From: Noviherbaspirillum aridicola
Lineage (GTDB): Bacteria; Pseudomonadota; Gammaproteobacteria; Burkholderiales; Burkholderiaceae_D
Assembly: GCF_019656455.1 (NCBI RefSeq)
Contig: NZ_BPMK01000008.1
Span: 185,894-249,893, forward strand
Length of the DNA: 64,000 bases
Direction: 5' to 3'
In this document: in pieces, positions 26,785 through 35,039 of the stretch
Position numbering within the stretch: the stretch's first letter is position 1
Layout: every line of letters starts with the position of its first letter
Position numbers and translations under genes: made by a program
Notes under the pieces: model-generated
Seen by the model: only the letters and a program-made list of their open reading frames with translations
Told to the model about the DNA's origin: nothing
Databases searched by the model: none

Positions 26785-26855
26785 GACATGGTCTCGCCTC
26801 GCGGACGAGTCGGGTAGCGGGCGGCCGGCCGACCACGCCGCTGCCCGTAGTCCTG

Positions 26856-26936
26856 CTATGCCGTTATGCCCAGATCCTTCCGAAGTTGCGCGAGCTCTTC
26901 GGCCGAGAACTCTCCTTCCCGGCCCGGCCTTGCCTC
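26856..26936 (-). pseudogene. Remnant of the EF-hand-like repeat family
   Basis: On the minus strand a short open stretch between two stops reads GREGEFSAEELAQLRKDLG then ITA and a stop. This matches the unit pattern of the two large repeat proteins (xGxDGxFSxxE ... LRKDLG, also their C-terminal DIDKIRKDL). No start codon or upstream coding is found: the frame is closed by TGA at about 26937. It looks like the 3' end of a deleted family member. Confidence 0.6.
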
Positions 26937-27297
26937 TCAATATTCACGGTTCCTTGACCGTTGCGGGGTTTGTAATGATGTGTCGCAAAAGCGAGGGAGG
27001 CGGTCCCGGGAAAAAATGGAATTTTGATAATTTATATGTGTGTGGGGAACAGGGGGAGCAGGGGGAACAGGGGCATGCCGGTGAGGTCGTCCACGGCGTG
27101 TAAGCATTGGGGCATGGACGTCGCTATCGGCACCGGCGAACAGCCTGCGCCGGCGCTACGCGAGCCGTAGCCAGCGGACCGCGCCGCAGCGACAGCGGGA
27201 GCCTGCCGGGCTCGCCGGGTGCGTCTTGCCCTGCGCCGACGCATCGATCGTATGCGTTGACGGATCGTTGAGCCGATGTTTCCACATTGGTGCTCTG
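26937..27297. other. Intergenic stretch with G-rich tract, no gene seen
   Basis: Contains an AT-rich island (about 27015-27040) followed by a G-rich direct repeat of the form GGGGGAACA at 27044-27074. No credible coding frame is visible on either strand. Confidence 0.45.
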
Positions 27298-28221
27298 TCA
27301 GATGTTCTCCGTCAGCCGCTTGAAGTTTTCATCTCCTCGCCCGGTAATGAGTTCGAGGGAGGCATCGATGAATGTGGAGCGCACCTCCCAGTGCGGCTGC
27401 GACGGGTTTTCAAACTGCTTGCCGAAGATCATCATCGACTCCTGTGCCGATCCGGCCTTCTTGATCGCGTCGATGACGTGACTATGCGTTCCCTGCAGCT
27501 CGTGGTCGAGGAACATGACGTTGGCCAGTTCGCTGTTGGGGTCCAGGCCGTTGGCTTCGCAGAACTCCTTGAACAGGAGACCGCGCTCCTTGCTCGGTCC
27601 GTTCTGCGCCATGCCGGTCCACTGGGCGAGGCCGTTGCCGCCGGTGATGCTGAGGTCGCCGCCCCATTGCCCGCCGCCTTCGCGGATATTGACCTTGAAC
27701 CGGCTTTCGATCATCAGGTTGGCGAAAATACCGGCGACTTGCTCATCCGTCAGTCCGTATTTCTTCTTGAGGTGATTCGCCAGCCGCTTGGCGAAGTCTG
27801 CCGATTCGTCGGCGGAGGGGCGGCCGTTCGGCGCGGTGCCGCTGAAGTCGCCGTATCCTTCCTTCGAGGGAGCAGGCGGGGTGGTTCCGGGCTTGTTGCC
27901 CGTATTCGGACCGCCGCCGGGGCCGGACACGCCCGAGGGCGCATTATTCGTCTTGGAGCCGGGCGGGTTGCCGGCCCCGCCGCTACCCGTGCCGCCGCCA
28001 CCCGTGCCGCCGCCCGACGTCCCGCTGGAGGAACCGGGGGACGACGGGGCATCGAGGATCGCCCCGGGATCCACGCCGACCACCTTCGCCTGTGCGGTAA
28101 TCGCGTCGCGCACACCACTGCTCCCCGCATAGTCCGGATTGACGGTGCGATTCTGCTCCACCCAGGTTCGCATGTTGGAGGCCCAGGTGCTGGCCCCGGG
28201 CAGTTGTGTTGGCCCGCTCAA
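27298..28221 (-). CDS. Linker protein with C-terminal phage-tail-lysozyme-like domain
   Basis: A 307-residue protein. The start is a TTG at 28221 with GGAGGAAAA just upstream, and no ATG fits. Layout: N-terminal region (1-57); a long flexible Gly/Ser/Thr/Pro linker (about 58-125); and a globular C-terminal domain (about 133-300) with LTDEQVAGIFANLMIESRF, then GGNGLAQWTGM. This matches the phage tail lysozyme type of peptidoglycan hydrolase, with the Glu of IESRF as the likely catalytic acid. No signal peptide is seen, so export would need a specialised secretion system, phage-like device or lysis. It lies in the same accessory patch and strand as the repeat-protein genes and shares their N-domain/linker/repeat style. 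Confidence 0.75.
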   Translation of the reverse strand: MSGPTQLPGASTWASNMRTWVEQNRTVNPDYAGSSGVRDAITAQAKVVGVDPGAILDAPSSPGSSSGTSGGGTGGGGTGSGGAGNPPGSKTNNAPSGVSGPGGGPNTGNKPGTTPPAPSKEGYGDFSGTAPNGRPSADESADFAKRLANHLKKKYGLTDEQVAGIFANLMIESRFKVNIREGGGQWGGDLSITGGNGLAQWTGMAQNGPSKERGLLFKEFCEANGLDPNSELANVMFLDHELQGTHSHVIDAIKKAGSAQESMMIFGKQFENPSQPHWEVRSTFIDASLELITGRGDENFKRLTENI

Positions 28222-28414
28222 GTTTTCCTCCGTTGACCGAGGTTGGAAAAATGACCACGGTTTACCCGATCGCTGCGAATGAGTGATCTAAATCCCGTCA
28301 TCTGTTCCATGGCATGCGCTTATCGCCGCAGGTTCGTGCGGAGGGCAAGAGCGGTTGATCACTCGGGCGGGCAGGATCGAAGCATGACCGCGTCTGCGCC
28401 ATTCCGCGCGGGCA

Positions 28415-28443
28415 ATAAAAAAAGCCCGGAACCAGTCCGGGCC
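28415..28443 (-). terminator. Rho-independent terminator after cheA
   Basis: On the minus strand the stem GCCCGGA/TCCGGGC (28424-28430 with 28436-28442) is followed by a run of seven or more T residues (28415-28423 on the plus strand as A). It lies about 20 bp behind the cheA stop. Confidence 0.88.
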
Positions 28444-28463
28444 TTGCGCGACGGCGGGAGGGT

Positions 28464-30329
28464 TCAGGCGGCCAGCCTGGTCGGCAGCTCGGTGCTCTTG
28501 CAGCCGTCGAGCAGGAAGGCCAGGCTGATGACCAGCACCAGTTCGCCTTCGGCGGAGCGGGCGGTGCCGTTGATGCCGGGGACGGCCATCGCGGTCAGCG
28601 GCTTGATCACCAGGTCGGCGGTGCCGTCCACGGCTTCCACCGCGAGGATGTAGGGCTGCGGGGCGGCGATGACGACGCCGACCTTTTCGCGGCAGGGCTC
28701 ATAGCCGAGCACGGCGGCCAGCGAACGCACCGCGAGCGGGCGGCCCTGGTCGCGCATCACGGGGGCGCCGCCCACCGCGTCGAAATCCTCGGGCAGCTCG
28801 ACCACGCGCTCCACCACCGCCATCGGCATGGCCAGCGGCGCGCCGGCGGTGCGTACCAACATTGTTGGCACGATCGAAAGCTCGATCGGCAGGCGGATGG
28901 TGAAGGTCGTGCCCTTGCCCAGGGTGGATTCGGTGCGGATCGCGCCGCGGTGCTTCTCGACCGCGGTCTTGACCACGTCCATGCCGACGCCGCGTCCCGA
29001 GACGCTGGAGGCGACTTCCTTGGTCGAGAAGCCGGGCAGGAAAATCAGCTGCAGCGCTTCTTCATTCGACTGCGCCATGTGCTCGGTGATCAGGCCCTTG
29101 GCGATGGCCTTGCTGCGCAGCCTGGCGGCGTCCATGCCGCGGCCGTCGTCGGAGACTTCGATCATCACGCTGCTGCCTTCCTGCCAGGCCTTGAGCAGGA
29201 TGGTCGCCTTGGCCGGCTTGTCGGTGGCCGCGCGTTCCTCGGCGTTTTCGATGCCGTGGTCGAGCGAGTTGCGCAGCATGTGCACCAGCGGGTCGTACAG
29301 GCTGTCGACCACCACGCGGTCCACTTCGGTCTCGGCGCCCTCGATCACCAGGTCGACATCCTTGCCGAGGTCGCGCGCCAGTTCCCGCACCAGGCGCGGA
29401 AATTTCTGGAACAGGCGGCCGACCGGCTGCATGCGGGTCGACAGGGTGGCGCGCTGCAGCTCGGTGGAATAGCGCGAGGCGCGCGCCAGGGTTTCCTGCA
29501 GCGTGGTCATCAGCACCGCCGCCTGGCCCTCGAACTTGAACTGGCTGAGCTTCTCGACGAGCACCGCGGCCTGGTTGGCGGCCTGCACCGATTCGCCGGC
29601 GACTTCGAGCAGGGCGTCGAGCTTGGCCGAATCGATGCGGATGCTGTCTTCCTTGACCGGGGCGACGATGGGACGCGCCGCGTGTTCGTCGGCGGCTTTG
29701 GCGATGGGCGTCGCCGCGGCAGGTGCCGGCGCGACCGGCGCCGCGGATGCGGGCGCGGGTGCGACGGCCTCGGGTGCCGTCGCCGGCGTCCCGACGGCGG
29801 TCCCGGCGGGGACCACCGCGTGATAGAGCGCCACCCAGTCGATACCGTCGGCCGATGCGGCTGGCGCCGGCGCGGTCGCTTCGGCGGGCGTGGCCGCCGC
29901 TGTCGGCGCGGCAGGCGCCGCCACCGCGGCCGGAGCAGGGGCAGGCGCGCCCTCGATCGCCTGGCGCAGCAATTCCTCCAGCGAGGCCGGCATCGCCGCC
30001 AGGCTTTCCGGCGCCATGCCGTTGGCGAGCTGACCGAGCTGGTCGGCCACGAAGCCGCTGGCCTGCAGGCCGGCTTCAATCGCGGTCGGCGTGACCGGCA
30101 CCTTGCCGGTGCGCAGGCCGTCGAACAGGTTTTCGGTCAGGTGGCAGGCGGACACGATGGCCGGCAGGTTCATGAAACCGGCGCCGCCCTTGATCGTATG
30201 GAAGGAACGGAACAGCGCGTTGAGCGCGTCGGTGTCGTCCGGGCGACGCTCCAGCGACAGCAGGTGTTCTTCCACGTTCGTCGCGAGGTCGAGCGCCTCG
30301 ACGACGAATTCCTTGAGCATGTCGTCCAT
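28464..30329 (-). CDS. cheA: CheA-type chemotaxis histidine kinase
   Basis: Signal-transducing histidine kinase of 621 residues. Domains in order: N-terminal HPt with the phosphorylated His44 in SFHTIKGGAGF; a long Ala/Pro-rich linker (about 130-230) where the P2 CheY-docking domain would normally be; dimerisation region (about 235-310); HATPase domain with HMLRNSLDHGIE (N box), DDGRGMD (G1) and GRGVGMDVV (G2); and a C-terminal CheW-like regulatory domain (about 490-610). It overlaps cheZ as ATGA. Replacement of P2 by a low-complexity linker is unusual for flagellar CheA. No receptor, CheW or CheY gene is seen nearby. Confidence 0.92.
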   Translation of the reverse strand: MDDMLKEFVVEALDLATNVEEHLLSLERRPDDTDALNALFRSFHTIKGGAGFMNLPAIVSACHLTENLFDGLRTGKVPVTPTAIEAGLQASGFVADQLGQLANGMAPESLAAMPASLEELLRQAIEGAPAPAPAAVAAPAAPTAAATPAEATAPAPAASADGIDWVALYHAVVPAGTAVGTPATAPEAVAPAPASAAPVAPAPAAATPIAKAADEHAARPIVAPVKEDSIRIDSAKLDALLEVAGESVQAANQAAVLVEKLSQFKFEGQAAVLMTTLQETLARASRYSTELQRATLSTRMQPVGRLFQKFPRLVRELARDLGKDVDLVIEGAETEVDRVVVDSLYDPLVHMLRNSLDHGIENAEERAATDKPAKATILLKAWQEGSSVMIEVSDDGRGMDAARLRSKAIAKGLITEHMAQSNEEALQLIFLPGFSTKEVASSVSGRGVGMDVVKTAVEKHRGAIRTESTLGKGTTFTIRLPIELSIVPTMLVRTAGAPLAMPMAVVERVVELPEDFDAVGGAPVMRDQGRPLAVRSLAAVLGYEPCREKVGVVIAAPQPYILAVEAVDGTADLVIKPLTAMAVPGINGTARSAEGELVLVISLAFLLDGCKSTELPTRLAA

Positions 30330-31063
30330 CAGAACCCCAGGTCGGCCAGCAGGCTGTCAACGTCGTCCTGTCCCATCGCGGCGCCCGGGGCGGCGGGTCC
30401 GGACATCAGGTCGACGGGCTTGTTTTCCGCCATCGCGGCTTTCACTTCCGGCGGCGCGTTGTCGCGCAACAGCTGCGCCAGTTCCTGCTCCGCCTTGCTG
30501 GTGATGGAGACGATCTTCTTGATCAGCTGGCCGGTGATGTCCTGGAAGTCCTGCGCCATCATGATGTCGAGCAGGCGGGCCTTTTCGGCGTCGGTGGCTT
30601 CGCTGACGGTGGCGGCGAACTGTTTCGAGTCGCCGGCCAGGGCCTTGAACTGCTCGACGCTCAGCCTGCCGGCGAACAGGTCGTCCCAGCGCGCGTGCAT
30701 TTCCTGCGCCTTCTTTGCCAGGGCTTCCTGCTCCGGGATGCTGGTGTCGACGGTGTTGAGCACCTTGTTGGCGGCCTGCTCGGTCAGGCTGGCGATATGC
30801 TCGAGCCGGCCCTGCGCATCGGTGATCTGGCTGGCGACGTCGGACAGCGAGCGGTCGTAGCCGAGCTGGCGCAGCGAGTCGTGCAGCATGCGCACGATGC
30901 CCCCCAGGCGCTCGTACATCGTGCCATCCGCCTGCTCCTCGCCGCCGGCATCGGCTTCAGCCGGGGCATCGCTGGCGACCGGTTCGGCGACGGTTTCGGC
31001 GCGCTGCGCGGCCACTTCGTCAAACAATGCTTCCAGGTCCAGGTCGTCTGCTGCGTCGCTCAT
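30329..31063 (-). CDS. cheZ: CheY-P phosphatase CheZ
   Basis: Dephosphorylates the response regulator CheY to end chemotactic signals. The 244-residue, mostly helical protein has an acidic Ala-rich N-terminus (1-48), the long four-helix-bundle region, the catalytic segment AQDFQDITGQ (170-179) that holds the active Gln of the family, a flexible linker, and a C-terminal amphipathic peptide DDVDSLLADLGF that docks on CheY. It is coupled to cheA (ATGA) and the pair form a two-gene unit closed by a terminator. Confidence 0.94.
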   Translation of the reverse strand: MSDAADDLDLEALFDEVAAQRAETVAEPVASDAPAEADAGGEEQADGTMYERLGGIVRMLHDSLRQLGYDRSLSDVASQITDAQGRLEHIASLTEQAANKVLNTVDTSIPEQEALAKKAQEMHARWDDLFAGRLSVEQFKALAGDSKQFAATVSEATDAEKARLLDIMMAQDFQDITGQLIKKIVSITSKAEQELAQLLRDNAPPEVKAAMAENKPVDLMSGPAAPGAAMGQDDVDSLLADLGF

Positions 31064-31216
31064 GTCGGTGCTTCCTAATGGTGGTGTCGGCTTTATGCTT
31101 ACATCGCGCGCAATGGCGCGATGCGGCGCGCGCGGATTCGAACTCGATTATCAGCCAGCGGTTTTATCCTTGCAACACGGAAACATCATAAAGTTGACCG
31201 CCGATGCGGTAAAACC

Positions 31217-32101
31217 TCAGTCGCGCGGCGCGGCGTCCGGAACCCTTGCCTGTTTGACAGTGTCGAGCAGCGCGAGCGCGGCCTGGTGCAGCGCATGGCC
31301 GGGGTCGGCGAAGGCGTCGCAGATGGTGAGGTGGTTGTGGCCGGGCAGGGGGACGGCGCGCTGGTGTCCGTCCTTCCAGTGATCCGCGATCAGGCGGCGC
31401 TGGCGCTGGAATTCATCCGACTCCTGTTCGCCGACCGCCGTGAGGAAGGGGGCCGGATGCGGCCGGGGCATGAATGCCGGCGACAGCGGGGCGATGTCCT
31501 CCTCGGCCAGCCCGAGGTCGACGTTGACGAACTGCGCATGGCGCACCGGCTCCAGGTCATAGATGCCGGACATCAGGATGCCGCCCTTGACCAGGTCGGC
31601 CGGCAGGTCGTCGCCGTATACCTGCCAGTGGGCGGCCATCATCATCGAGGCAAGGTGGGCGCCCGCCGAATGCCCGGCCACCACGATGCGGTCCGGGTCG
31701 AAATCATACTTCTCCGCGTTGCGGTAGAGCCAGGCCAGCGCGCGCAGCTGCTGGCGCACGATCTCCGCGATGGATGCTTCGGGCGCGAGGGTGTAGTTGG
31801 TGAGAGCGACGTTGAAGCCGGCGCGCACGAAGCCCGGCGCGACGAAGGAAAAATCGGACTTGTCGAGCGAACGCCACCAGCCGCCGTGGATGAACACCAG
31901 CAGCGGCGCGTCGCCGCGGCTGGCCGGGAAGAAGTCGAGACGCTCGCCGGCCGCTTCGCCATAGGCGAGGTCGTACAGGCCGGCGCGCGAACGGCGCACC
32001 TGCGCCGATTCCTTCACCCAGCGGGTGAAGATGTACGGATGGTCGGGGATGGCGGCGCGGGCGTTGTACTGCTGGCTGTAGTATTCGGCGGGATTCTTCA
32101 T
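31217..32101 (-). CDS. Alpha/beta hydrolase (kynurenine formamidase-like)
   Basis: A 294-residue serine hydrolase. The oxyanion-hole motif is in VFIHGGWWRS and the nucleophile elbow is GHSAGAH. The terminal catalytic His is probably in PGHNHLTICD. The HGGWW type is shared by bacterial arylformamidase-like and carboxylesterase family members, so a kynurenine formamidase or small-ester hydrolase role is possible; no tryptophan-degradation genes lie nearby. The start at 32101 (MKNPAEYYSQQYN) is chosen because it fits family proteins, but its ribosome site is weak. It is divergent from cobT by 140 bp. Confidence 0.82.
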   Translation of the reverse strand: MKNPAEYYSQQYNARAAIPDHPYIFTRWVKESAQVRRSRAGLYDLAYGEAAGERLDFFPASRGDAPLLVFIHGGWWRSLDKSDFSFVAPGFVRAGFNVALTNYTLAPEASIAEIVRQQLRALAWLYRNAEKYDFDPDRIVVAGHSAGAHLASMMMAAHWQVYGDDLPADLVKGGILMSGIYDLEPVRHAQFVNVDLGLAEEDIAPLSPAFMPRPHPAPFLTAVGEQESDEFQRQRRLIADHWKDGHQRAVPLPGHNHLTICDAFADPGHALHQAALALLDTVKQARVPDAAPRD

Positions 32102-32241
32102 GACAGCGTTGGCGGCGGTGAAAAGCCGCAAGTGTACTGCCATTCCGGGCGGCCGCCGGCTCGTGGAAAACCCGGAGAGCGATTTGACGGGTTTGCAAGG
32201 GGGCGCATACACTGCAGCGCTTCTCCCGTCACCGACAGTCC

Positions 32242-33279
32242 ATGATGCAGATCCCGTCCATACCGCCGGTCGCCGATGCCGCGCTCGCCGCCCGCCTCGA
32301 CGCCGCCATCGACAACAAGACCAAGCCGCGCGGCAGCCTCGGCCGCCTCGAGTCCCTGGCGAAGCAGATCGGCCTGGTGCAGCAGTCCGTGCGTCCTCAA
32401 CTGCGCGAGCCGTCGATCCTGGTGTTCGCCGGCGATCATGGCGTGACCGAGGAAAAAATCTCTCCCTTTCCGCAAAGCGTGACCTGGCAGATGGTGGAGA
32501 ACTTCCTTGCCGGCGGCGCGGCCATCAATGTCTTCGCCGCCCAGAACGGCTGCGCGCTGCACGTGGTGGATGCCGGGGTCAATCATGATTTCGGTCCGCG
32601 CGAGCGGCTGCTCGACCGCAAGCAGGGCTACGGCACCCGCAACTTCCTGCATGAACCGGCGATGAGCGTCGAGGCCTGCGCCCGGGCGATGGAAGCGGGC
32701 GCCGACCTGGCGGCGTCCATGCCCGGCAACCTGATCGGTTTCGGCGAGATGGGCATCGGCAATACCACCTCGGCGGCCGCGCTGATGCACCGGCTGACCG
32801 GCCTGCCGCTGGAAGACTGCGTGGGCGCCGGCGCCGGCATGCCGCCGGAAGGCATCGCGCACAAGCAGCGGGTGATCGCGCAGGCGTTGCGGCGGCACGC
32901 GGATGCGGACACGCCGCTGCAGATACTGGCCGCGTTCGGCGGCTATGAAATCGCGATGATGGCCGGCGCCATGCTCGGCGCCGCCGCACGGCGCAAGCTG
33001 ATCCTGGTCGACGGCTTCATCGTCACCGCCGCGCTGCTGGCGGCGGCGCGGATGGCGCCGGCGCTCACCGACTATTGCGTGTTCTCACATTGTTCCAACG
33101 AGCGCGGCCATGCGCTGATGCTGTCGCATCTCGGCGCGTCGCCGCTGCTGCAGCTCGGGCTGCGGCTGGGCGAGGGCAGCGGCTGCGCGCTCGCGCTCCC
33201 GCTGGTGCAGGCGGCCGCCGGCTTCCTGTGCGGGATGGCGACCTTCGACTCGGCCGGCGTCAGCGACCAGGAACGCTGA
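32242..33279 (+). CDS. cobT: Nicotinate-nucleotide--dimethylbenzimidazole phosphoribosyltransferase (CobT)
   Basis: Makes alpha-ribazole phosphate from nicotinate mononucleotide and 5,6-dimethylbenzimidazole for the lower loop of cobalamin. The 345 residues show family blocks KTKPRGSLGRLESLA, VFAGDHGVTEE, GEMGIGNTTSAAAL and the catalytic Glu region near GAGAGMPPEG. Two ATGs lie at 32242 and 32245. It heads the cobT-cobS-cobC unit. This CobT (CobU in the Pseudomonas nomenclature) is not the cobaltochelatase subunit of the same name. Confidence 0.96.
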   Translation: MMQIPSIPPVADAALAARLDAAIDNKTKPRGSLGRLESLAKQIGLVQQSVRPQLREPSILVFAGDHGVTEEKISPFPQSVTWQMVENFLAGGAAINVFAAQNGCALHVVDAGVNHDFGPRERLLDRKQGYGTRNFLHEPAMSVEACARAMEAGADLAASMPGNLIGFGEMGIGNTTSAAALMHRLTGLPLEDCVGAGAGMPPEGIAHKQRVIAQALRRHADADTPLQILAAFGGYEIAMMAGAMLGAAARRKLILVDGFIVTAALLAAARMAPALTDYCVFSHCSNERGHALMLSHLGASPLLQLGLRLGEGSGCALALPLVQAAAGFLCGMATFDSAGVSDQER

Positions 33280-33281
33280 AC

Positions 33282-34061
33282 ATGATCGCCGCCGCCGTGC
33301 GCCAGCTGCGCCTGTTCTTCATCGCGCTGCAGTTCTTCACCCGCCTGCCGGTGCCGCGCTGGGTCGGCTTCGAGATGGCGTGGCTGCAGCAGTCGAGCCG
33401 GTATTTTCCGGCGGTCGGGGTGGTGGTGGGCGGCATCGTCGCGCTGACCTATCTGCTGTGCGCGATGCTCTGGCCGCAGCCGGTCGCGGTGCTGCTGTCG
33501 GTCGTCGCCGGCATCTGGGTCACCGGCGCCTTCCATGAAGACGGCTTCGCCGACACCTGCGACGGCATGGGTGGCGGCATGACGCCGCAGCGGGTGATGG
33601 AGATCATGACAGACTCGCGCATCGGGACTTACGGCGCGGTGGGCATCGGCCTGCTGCTCGCGCTCAAGTGCACGACCCTGTCGTTGCTCCCCCCGGCCCT
33701 GGTCGCGCCCGCGCTGCTGCTGGCGCATCCCGCGTCGCGGCTGGCGTCGGCGGCGCTGATCTGGAAGCTGGACTATGTGAAGGGCGAGGGCAAGGCGAAG
33801 CCGCTGGCGCAGAAGATGTCGGGGGGGGAGTTTTTGGTTGGGGTGGTGAGCGTGGCGGCGCCGGCGCTGCTCATGACCTGGCTCGGACTGCTGACATGGG
33901 CCGCGCTGGCTGTTGCGCTCGCCGCGCTGACCTTGATCAGCGTCTGGCTCGCACGCAGGTTCGTACGCCGCATCGGCGGCTACACCGGGGATTGCCTGGG
34001 CGCGGTACAGCAGGCGGGCGAGGCGGCCATTTACCTCGCGCTGCTGGCGATGGCGGCCTGA
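33282..34061 (+). CDS. cobS: Adenosylcobinamide-GDP ribazoletransferase (CobS)
   Basis: Membrane cobalamin synthase joining alpha-ribazole to adenosylcobinamide-GDP. The ATG at 33282 is two bases after the cobT stop and gives 259 residues. Visible features are the N-terminal FFTRLPVPRW, the acidic family motif GAFHEDGFADTCDGMGGG with the metal-binding Asp/Glu residues, and about six hydrophobic helices. A GGGGGG stretch around 33830 lies within the frame and does not break it. Confidence 0.95.
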   Translation: MIAAAVRQLRLFFIALQFFTRLPVPRWVGFEMAWLQQSSRYFPAVGVVVGGIVALTYLLCAMLWPQPVAVLLSVVAGIWVTGAFHEDGFADTCDGMGGGMTPQRVMEIMTDSRIGTYGAVGIGLLLALKCTTLSLLPPALVAPALLLAHPASRLASAALIWKLDYVKGEGKAKPLAQKMSGGEFLVGVVSVAAPALLMTWLGLLTWAALAVALAALTLISVWLARRFVRRIGGYTGDCLGAVQQAGEAAIYLALLAMAA

Positions 34062-34064
34062 GAC

Positions 34065-34625
34065 ATGCGGCTCCACCTCGTCCGGCACGCGGCGCCCGAG
34101 GGCCTGGAAGGCGTGTGCTACGGCGGCACGGACCTGTCCGTCCCCGCGTCGCGCCAGCGTGAATTGCTCGCGCGGCTGCTGCCTCGTCTGCCCGGCGGCC
34201 TCCCGGTCTTTTCCAGTCCCATGAAACGTTGCGCCGACCTCGCTGCCGCGCTCGCCGCCGCACTGAAATCAGCGCCGCCGACACTGGACGGCCGGCTGCG
34301 CGAGATGGCGTTCGGCACCTGGGAAATGCAGCGCTGGGACGACATTCCGCAGGCCGAGGTCGATGCCTGGAATGCCGACCTGCTCGACTACCGGCCCGGC
34401 GGCGGCGACTCCGTGCGCGACGTTGCTGCCCGGGTCGTCTCGTTCTGCGAGGACCTGCGACGGCGCAGGGGTGAGGCGGCAGTCATCTGCCACGCCGGGA
34501 CGATACGTCTGCTCACGCGTTGGAAACCGGGGCGGTCCGTCGCCGACATCGCGCTGGAAGCGGCGCGCACGCCGCACCGCATTGCCTACGGCGAAGTGCA
34601 GATGCTTGATCTGGACAAGGCCTGA
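34065..34625 (+). CDS. cobC: Alpha-ribazole phosphatase (CobC)
   Basis: Histidine-phosphatase family enzyme that removes the 5' phosphate from alpha-ribazole or adenosylcobalamin phosphate. The 186-residue protein has the phospho-acceptor His8 in LVRHAAPEG, the family block MAFGTWEMQRWDDIP and the second catalytic His in VICHAGTIR. It lies 3 bp behind cobS and ends the first corrinoid transcription unit, just ahead of the riboswitch. Confidence 0.9.
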   Translation: MRLHLVRHAAPEGLEGVCYGGTDLSVPASRQRELLARLLPRLPGGLPVFSSPMKRCADLAAALAAALKSAPPTLDGRLREMAFGTWEMQRWDDIPQAEVDAWNADLLDYRPGGGDSVRDVAARVVSFCEDLRRRRGEAAVICHAGTIRLLTRWKPGRSVADIALEAARTPHRIAYGEVQMLDLDKA

Positions 34626-34637
34626 ACCGATTGCTTG

Positions 34638-34666
34638 TTGTCCGGCTACCCTGCAAGCCTTACAAT
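34638..34666 (+). promoter_or_regulatory. Likely sigma-70 promoter of the riboswitch-led btu/cob operon
   Basis: TTGTCC at 34638-34643 and TACAAT at 34661-34666 are separated by 17 bases and lie just before the cobalamin riboswitch, so transcription would start near 34673 and include the whole aptamer. Confidence 0.6.
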
Positions 34667-34676
34667 AGCGGCCGTT

Positions 34677-34890
34677 CTGGTGCCCGCCCGCATGTTCATG
34701 AGGGCGGTTAAACGGGAAACACGATGCAGCCCCAGGCTGCGGCGCCCTGGGCGCAAAACGTGTGCTGCCCCCGCAACGGTAAGCAAGCGTCATCACCGCG
34801 AAGCGGTCGATGACAGGCGGTTCTGATACCACTGTGCAGTCTGCATGGGAAGGTGAACCGTCCGACTTGATAGCCCGGATACCGGCCAGG
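34677..34890 (+). ncRNA. Cobalamin (adenosylcobalamin) riboswitch
   Basis: All main sequence blocks of the class appear in order: GGTGCC, the AGGGCGGTTAAACGGGAA stem-loop, the hallmark GCTGCCCCCGCAACGGTAAG (about 34763-34782), a CCACTG segment, GGGAAGGTGAACC, and the B12-box-like GATAGCCCGGATACCGGCC at the 3' end. It lies about 150 bp before btuB and should lower expression of btuB and the genes behind it when corrinoid is plentiful. Confidence 0.94.
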
Positions 34891-35039
34891 ACAGGTGGAA
34901 GTGCGCGGACGGGGATGTTCGCGGCGCGAATCGTTCGGCTTCCCGGCCGCATCTTTTTCCGTCGATATATCCGTGCGTGCGCTTCCGTTCATCCGGCTTG
35001 CGGGGAAGCGGGCCGGTGGCGTTTTCTCGGATATTCAAC

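Noticed and set aside
27298..28221. Prophage remnant because of the phage-type lysozyme domain
   Set aside because: No other phage genes, integrase or attachment-like repeats are seen nearby.
33826..33842. Possible frameshift in cobS at a run of G residues
   Set aside because: The frame continues with normal hydrophobic helices to the expected length of 259 residues.
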